A program made the position numbers and the translations under genes. A stretch of 64,000 bases of DNA, from the NCBI GenBank assembly GCA_001972305.1, contig BDDD01001648.1:124001-188000 (forward strand). Direction: 5' to 3'. Within the stretch, counting starts at the first letter, position 1. Each line of letters opens with the position of its first letter. Of the stretch, positions 58,971-64,000 are shown in pieces. Source of the stretch: Cephalotus follicularis (Eukaryota > Streptophyta > Magnoliopsida > Oxalidales > Cephalotaceae). The notes beneath the pieces were generated by a model. The model had not been told where the DNA came from. It was given only the letters and a program-made list of their open reading frames with translations, and made no database searches.

Positions 58971-61068
58971 GAATGTGACGGAGGTACGCAGTTTTCTTGG
59001 CTTGGCGGGATATTACAAGCGGTTTATTCAGAATTTCTCAAGAATAGCTGAGCCTTTGACTAGACTAACCCAGAAGAAGACTTTGTTTGTCTGGGATGAT
59101 GATTGCGAAAATAGTTTCCATGAACTAAAGGATCGGTTGGTTTCCGCTCCTATCTTGGCATTACTTGAGGGTAATGAAGGTTTCGCGGTGTACAGCGATG
59201 CATCGGGTAAAGGCTTGGGCTGCGTGCTGATGCGGCGAGGGAAGGTGATTGCTTATGCTTCCAGGAAGCTGAAGCCGTATGAGGAAAACTACCTGACTCA
59301 TGACCTTAAGCTTGCAGCAATTATCTTTGTCCTTCAGAAGTGGAGACACTATCTTTACGGGGCGCAGTTTGAGATCTTCACCGATCATAAAAGTCTGAGA
59401 TACCTATTCTGTCAGGACACGCTGAACATGAGACAGCGTAGGTGGGTAGAATTCTTTAATGATTACGACTGCAGTATCCAGTACCACCCAGGGAAAGCGA
59501 ATGTGGTCGCTAATGCCTTGAGCCGCAAGGCTATAGTCGCTAGTACGATGGTGTCACAATGGAAGATGCTGGAAGACTTCCAAGAATGGTATCCTTTCAA
59601 TCAGTCACCGGGGATCATTCTAGCAGACATGCGGGTAGAACCAGTGTTACTACATCGCATCAAAGAGGCACAACCACATGATCCTGAGATACAGAGGATT
59701 CGAGAGAATCTGAATTCGGAGTCTGATTTTAGAGTACACGAAGATGGTATTATGAGTTATCGGGGACGTGTGTGTCTTCCGAATGAGCCTAGAGTAAAGG
59801 ATGAGCTACTCCGCGGGGCTCATAAATCTATGTACAGCATTCATCCTGGTAGCACAAAAATGTATCAGGACATGAAGAAGTGTTATTGGTGGCCCGGCAT
59901 GAAGCGGGAGATCGCTGAGTATGTGGCAAAGTGTTGGACTTGCCAGATAGTTAAAGCCGAGCACCAGAGACCGGCAGGCTTGCTACAGCCTTTGCCCATT
60001 CCGGAGTGGAAGTGGGAACACGTTACGATGGATTTTGTTTCAGGTTTTCCTTTGACTCAGAACCGTCATAACGCTGTGTGGGTCATCGTGGATAGACTCA
60101 CCAAGACAGCACACTTCTTGCCCACACATGTCACAGATTCTGCGAGCAAGTTGGCTCGGCTGTATGTGAAGGAGATAGTAAGGCTACACGGAGTTCTAGC
60201 CACCATCGTATGTGATAGGGATGCTATCTTCACTTCTAACTTTTGGAAGAGGTCTCAGTCGGCTTTTGGGACGAAGCTGAACTTGAGTACTGCCTTCCAC
60301 CCTCAGACCGATGGGCAGTCTGAGCGTACCATCCAGACCTCGGAGGATATGCTGCGGGCTTGCGTTATTGACTTTGCTGGTACCTGGGAGGATCATATTC
60401 CTCTGATAGAGTTTTGTTACAACAACAGCTATCACTCCAGTATCGGCATGGCACCGTTTGAGGTGCTGTATGGGAGGAAGTGCAGATCCCCGGTGTGTTG
60501 GGATGAGGTTGGGGAGCGACCTTTACTCGGGACTGAGCTAGTGGAGGAAACTTCAGAAAAGATCAGGACAATCAAGAAGAAGCTGTTTGCTGCTCAGAGT
60601 CGACAGAAGAGCTACACTGACAATGTGAAGACAAGACCTCTGGTCTTTAACGTGGGTGATCACGTGTTCTTGAAAGTATCGCCATGGAAGGGTGTGCAAC
60701 TGTTTGGGAAGAAGGGCAAATTAGCTCCTCGCTATATTGGTCCTTTCGAGATTCTAGAGAGAGTTGGGGAGGTAGCCTATCAGCTTGCCTTACCTTCTGC
60801 ACTGTCAAACGTGCATGACGTCTTCCACATATCTATGATGAGGAGGTATATCCCGGACCCGTCACATATCCTGGATTACGATACTGTTCCTGTACAGGAT
60901 GATCTATCTTGTGAGGAGTTACCTGTATGGATTCTTGATCGGAAGACGCAGACCATGAGGAACCGAACCATTTCCATGGTCAAGGTTCAATGGCAGTTTC
61001 ACAAACCTGATGAGGCAACTTGGGAGCGTGAGGAGGACATCCAAGAACGCTACCTGCACTTGTTCTAG
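58971..61068 (+). pseudogene. Element K pol: end of reverse transcriptase, RNase H, integrase, chromodomain-like tail
   Basis: About 699 codons are open from the N to a TAG. Order: connection ([11 protein letters not shown]), RNase H ([38 protein letters not shown]), integrase zinc site (H-H-C-C with YWWPGMKREIAEYVAKCWTC), the catalytic core (HVTMDFVSGFP, IVCDRDAIFTSNFWK, FHPQTDGQSERTIQTSEDML; D-D-E present), then the GDHVFLKVSPWKG module, LAPRYIGPFEIL and a chromodomain-like end (MVKVQWQFHKPDEATWERE). These would process and insert element DNA in the nucleus; the tail marks the Tekay/Del chromovirus clade. Everything present looks functional, but the reverse transcriptase palm and catalytic Y-x-D-D are absent. 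Confidence 0.93.
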
Positions 61069-61100
61069 TATTGTGTTAATTTCGAGGACAAAATTTCTTG

Positions 61101-61113
61101 AAGGAGAGGTGGA
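61101..61113 (+). promoter_or_regulatory. Polypurine tract of K
   Basis: AAGGAGAGGTGGA lies directly before the 3' LTR start at 61114, after the usual TTCGAGGACAAAATTTCTTG segment. Confidence 0.9.
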
Positions 61114-64000
61114 TGTAACGCCCGGTATTTTCCTGAGTGTAATATTTTGACTTATGATGTAATCATAAACTTGAGTTATAAGAATGTTGAAATTCCAATT
61201 CAAAAGGGGGTCCCTAAATCAAAATATTGGTTAAGGAAGGAAGTGTGTATATCAAAGCTTGAGACGACACTGTTTTGGGACAAAGACATCGACGTCTTTT
61301 GAAAGACGTCGACGCCTTTAGGGAGTTAGGTACATGTGAATGAACGTCGACCTTGAGAGAAGGCATCGACACCTTCTTACAAAAATGGAAAAGACATCGA
61401 CGTCTAAGGAAAGACGTCGACGCCTTTGTAATGAATGGCTATCACGTTCTTCGTCGGCAGAGTAACATGCAAGGGGGATTTTTATGGGGCTTTTCCATAT
61501 GCCTTTTCAAGTGCATTGTGACGTGTTAATCACAATGGTGTGTTGCCTGGCATGTTCTGAAACCTGCCTCACATGGAACATGCAAGGAATATACAGCCTA
61601 GCATGCAACCTGCAAAAAGGAAGATTAGAAAACAAAAAGAAATGCAGAAACCTAGAAAGTGGGAGAGATCTCGGGGGTGGCCTGTTAAATGCAAGAAGAA
61701 GGGTGTTTGGGGGAGCCATCTGCATATGAATAACCCTCCCCACTTCTCTCTCTCGTTTTAAAACACCAGAAGAAAGAAAAGAAAGGAAACCAGTGAGTGT
61801 GAGAGTCACCATTATTGAGCTTGCTTGGAGCTTGAGGTTTGAGCTCGTGGGTAGTAGTTGCTAAGGGATCTTGGAGCTACTGGTAGCCAGAACTTGGGGA
61901 CTTAAAGAGGTGGACTTTCGGTTCCTAACTTCGAACAATAAGGTAGGGGAAAGTGATGGATTTATGCATGCATTTTGGGTTCTAAGTAAATGAATAACAT
62001 GGTGAATTGCATGTTACTGGTTCAATTGTGATTCTGGACTTGTTGTAGTGTTACGGTGATACACTGAGTTGATTGTGCATGTACTATTACATGAATGCGT
62101 GAATCTGTTGCGTAAAGGATGGATTTGTTAAATGGCTTGGTGTGCTAAATCGTGGAAAACACGTTCTGTGTTGTAAAGACATCGACGTCTTTGTAAAGAC
62201 ATCGATGCCTTTTCTAGGAAATTATAGTACTGTGATGTTCATTTCAGATGGCCTTTTAGCCACTTGGAATCGCTTGTTTAGATTCGAATTGATGTTCTGG
62301 TTAAGCTATTGTTAACCGGTAGCATGCCTTACACTTTTATAGTGGGGTATTCGTTTATATGAGGGATTAAAAGGTTGGATTTTACCCTTTAGAATCAAAG
62401 CTCGCGAACTGATACTCTCTGGTATGAAAAAGACATCGACGTCTTTGTAAAACGAAACCTGCCTCACATGGAACATGCAAGGAATATACAGCCTAGCATG
62501 CAACCTGCAAAAAGGAAGATTAGAAAACAAAAAGAAATGCAGAAACCTGGAAAGTGGGAGAGATCTCGGGGGTGGCCTGTTAAATGCCAGAAGAAGGGAG
62601 TTTGGGGGAGCCATCTGCATATGAATAACCCTCCCCACTTCTCTTTCTCGTTTTAAAACACCAGAAGAGAGAAAAGAAAGGAAAACAGTGAGTGTGAGAG
62701 TCACCATTGTTGAGCTTGCTTGGAGCTTGAGGTTTGAGCTCGTGGGTAGTAGTTGCTAAGGGATCTTCGAGCTACTAGTAGCCAGAACTTGGGGACTTAA
62801 AGAGGTGGACTTTCGGTTCCTAACTTGGAACAATAAGGTAGGGGAAAGTGATGGATTTATGCATGAATTTTGGGTTCAAAGTAAATGAATAACATGGTGA
62901 ATTGCATGTTACTGGTTCAATTGTGATTCTGGACTTGTTGTAGTGTTACTGTGGTACACTGAGTTGATTGTGCATGTACTATTACATGAATGCGTGAATC
63001 TGTTGTGTAAAGGATGGATTTGTTAAATGGCTTGGTGTGCTAAATCGTGGAAAACACGTTCTATGTTGTAAAGACATCGACGTCTTTGTAAAGACATCGA
63101 TGCCTTTTCTGGGAAATTATAGTACTGTGATGTTCATTTCAGATGGCCATTTAGCCATTTGGAATCGCTTGTTTAGATTCGAATTGATGTTCTGGTTAAG
63201 CTACTGTTAACCGGTAGCATGCCTTACACTTTTATAGTGGGGTATTCGTTTATATGAGGGATTAAAAGGTTGGATTTTACCCTCTAGAATCAAAGCTTGC
63301 GAACTGATACTCTCTGGTATGAAAAAGACATCGACGTCTTTGTAAAAGACATCGACGTCTTTGGTTCGAATACGCCTGGAAATATTTGTACATAGGATTG
63401 ACGCTTTAGGCTAGAAGACATCGACGCCTTAAGGAATGACATCGACGTCTTTCCTCCGGGACAGTAGAATTTCGCACGAGTGAGAACCGTTAGACCCGAA
63501 ACGACTTTAGGAACGATCCTAGATGCATTCTGAGCATATGTTTGCATTGTTACTGTGATTTGCATTATGGTTGCTGTCCTGGAAGTGTTAAACCATTTTG
63601 AAAAGCTTGCATGATTATTATGATCATTTGGGTACGAAAATGTATATTTGTCAACATATGAATTTATATATTTTCGAAATGATTGGGCAAGTATTTCCAA
63701 TGACAGAGAAATGTTTTAAAGGTTCGATTATGAAACCAAATGAAATTTGCAAAAATGTATAAATTATGAATGTATATATTTTTGAAATGATTGGGGAAGT
63801 ATTTCCAAAGACAAGAGAAATGTATTATTTTAAGTTTATGACTTATTACAACCTGTGAACGGAAAAGTATATTTTACACAAATATATTTGATCAAGTAAT
63901 TATATGTAATTGCTTGACCTGTACTGTGAAATGCTTGTGCTTGTTGATTATTGGCCATCGTGCTAATAACCTGTTGATTATTAGCCACTGTGCTAATAAC
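61114..64000 (+). mobile_element. Element K 3' LTR, rearranged, running off the window
   Basis: It follows the 5' LTR from TGTAACGCCCGG for about 1,344 bp to TTTGTAAAACGA (62446-62457), then jumps back to LTR-internal sequence, repeating about 900 bp (62458-63356). It then continues with about 640 bp absent from the 5' LTR (AT-rich, with CTAATAACCTGTTGATTA words at the end). So it is a K LTR fused to a second, longer LTR of the same family. No LTR end is reached by 64000. Confidence 0.85.
62458..63356 (+). repeat. Tandem duplication of about 900 bp in the K 3' LTR
   Basis: It repeats 61559-62457 with a few percent differences (for example GAAAGTGGGAG contexts and TTGGAACAATAAGG against TCGAACAATAAGG). 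The two units are more diverged from each other than the first unit is from the 5' LTR, so the second unit came from another LTR copy and not from a fresh local duplication. Confidence 0.85.

Overview
This window looks like a stretch of plant nuclear heterochromatin built almost entirely from nested LTR retrotransposons. The signs are long LTRs (1.1 to 3.4 kb), primer-binding sites matching plant initiator tRNA-Met, Ty3/gypsy pol of the Tekay/Del chromovirus type, a Sirevirus-type Ty1/copia element, and AT-rich sequence. I found no intact host gene and no RNA gene. An eudicot seems more likely than a grass, but species cannot be read from this sequence.

Left third (1-16277). This part is a mosaic. 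A reverse transcriptase/RNase H remnant (1-1028) is fused to a truncated LTR of family A (to 2866). Scraps of A and B LTRs follow, then two unassigned stretches (3384-5838). Next comes a very long minus-strand LTR of element M (5839-11796), split by solo LTR A2 (7786-10366, target duplication CATAA). M's hollowed interior (11797-12243) is followed by A3, a minus-strand family A element with its 3' LTR (12244-14959) and only the tail of pol.

Middle (16278-35442). Element B is a decayed gypsy element whose pol core is replaced by LTR-like DNA. Its 3' LTR holds a three-deep stack: solo LTR E (target duplication CTCAG), containing solo LTR C (CGGAG), containing element D (GAGAC; LTRs nearly identical, so young).

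Right third (35443-64000). A Ty1/copia element G (gag, protease, integrase) is split by solo LTR F (GCTGA) and by LTR H. H is interrupted by the Sirevirus-like element I. I has an extended multi-knuckle gag, a pol split by solo LTR J (GGTAT), and an extra ORF after pol that is cut by gypsy element K. K lacks most of its reverse transcriptase, at a position marked by the only N in the window, and its 3' LTR runs out of the window.

Most notable signal. LTRs of most families here, and the leader of G, carry clusters of a short near-palindrome with core GTCGAC. The modules are typically 20-21 bp apart, about two DNA helical turns. Family A keeps six modules at about 20/21/21/21/20 bp in four copies, with the central CpG kept in all 24 modules. 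Flanking words differ by family, and the arrays occur in both gypsy and copia elements. This is the best candidate for an undescribed regulatory or chromatin system in the window.
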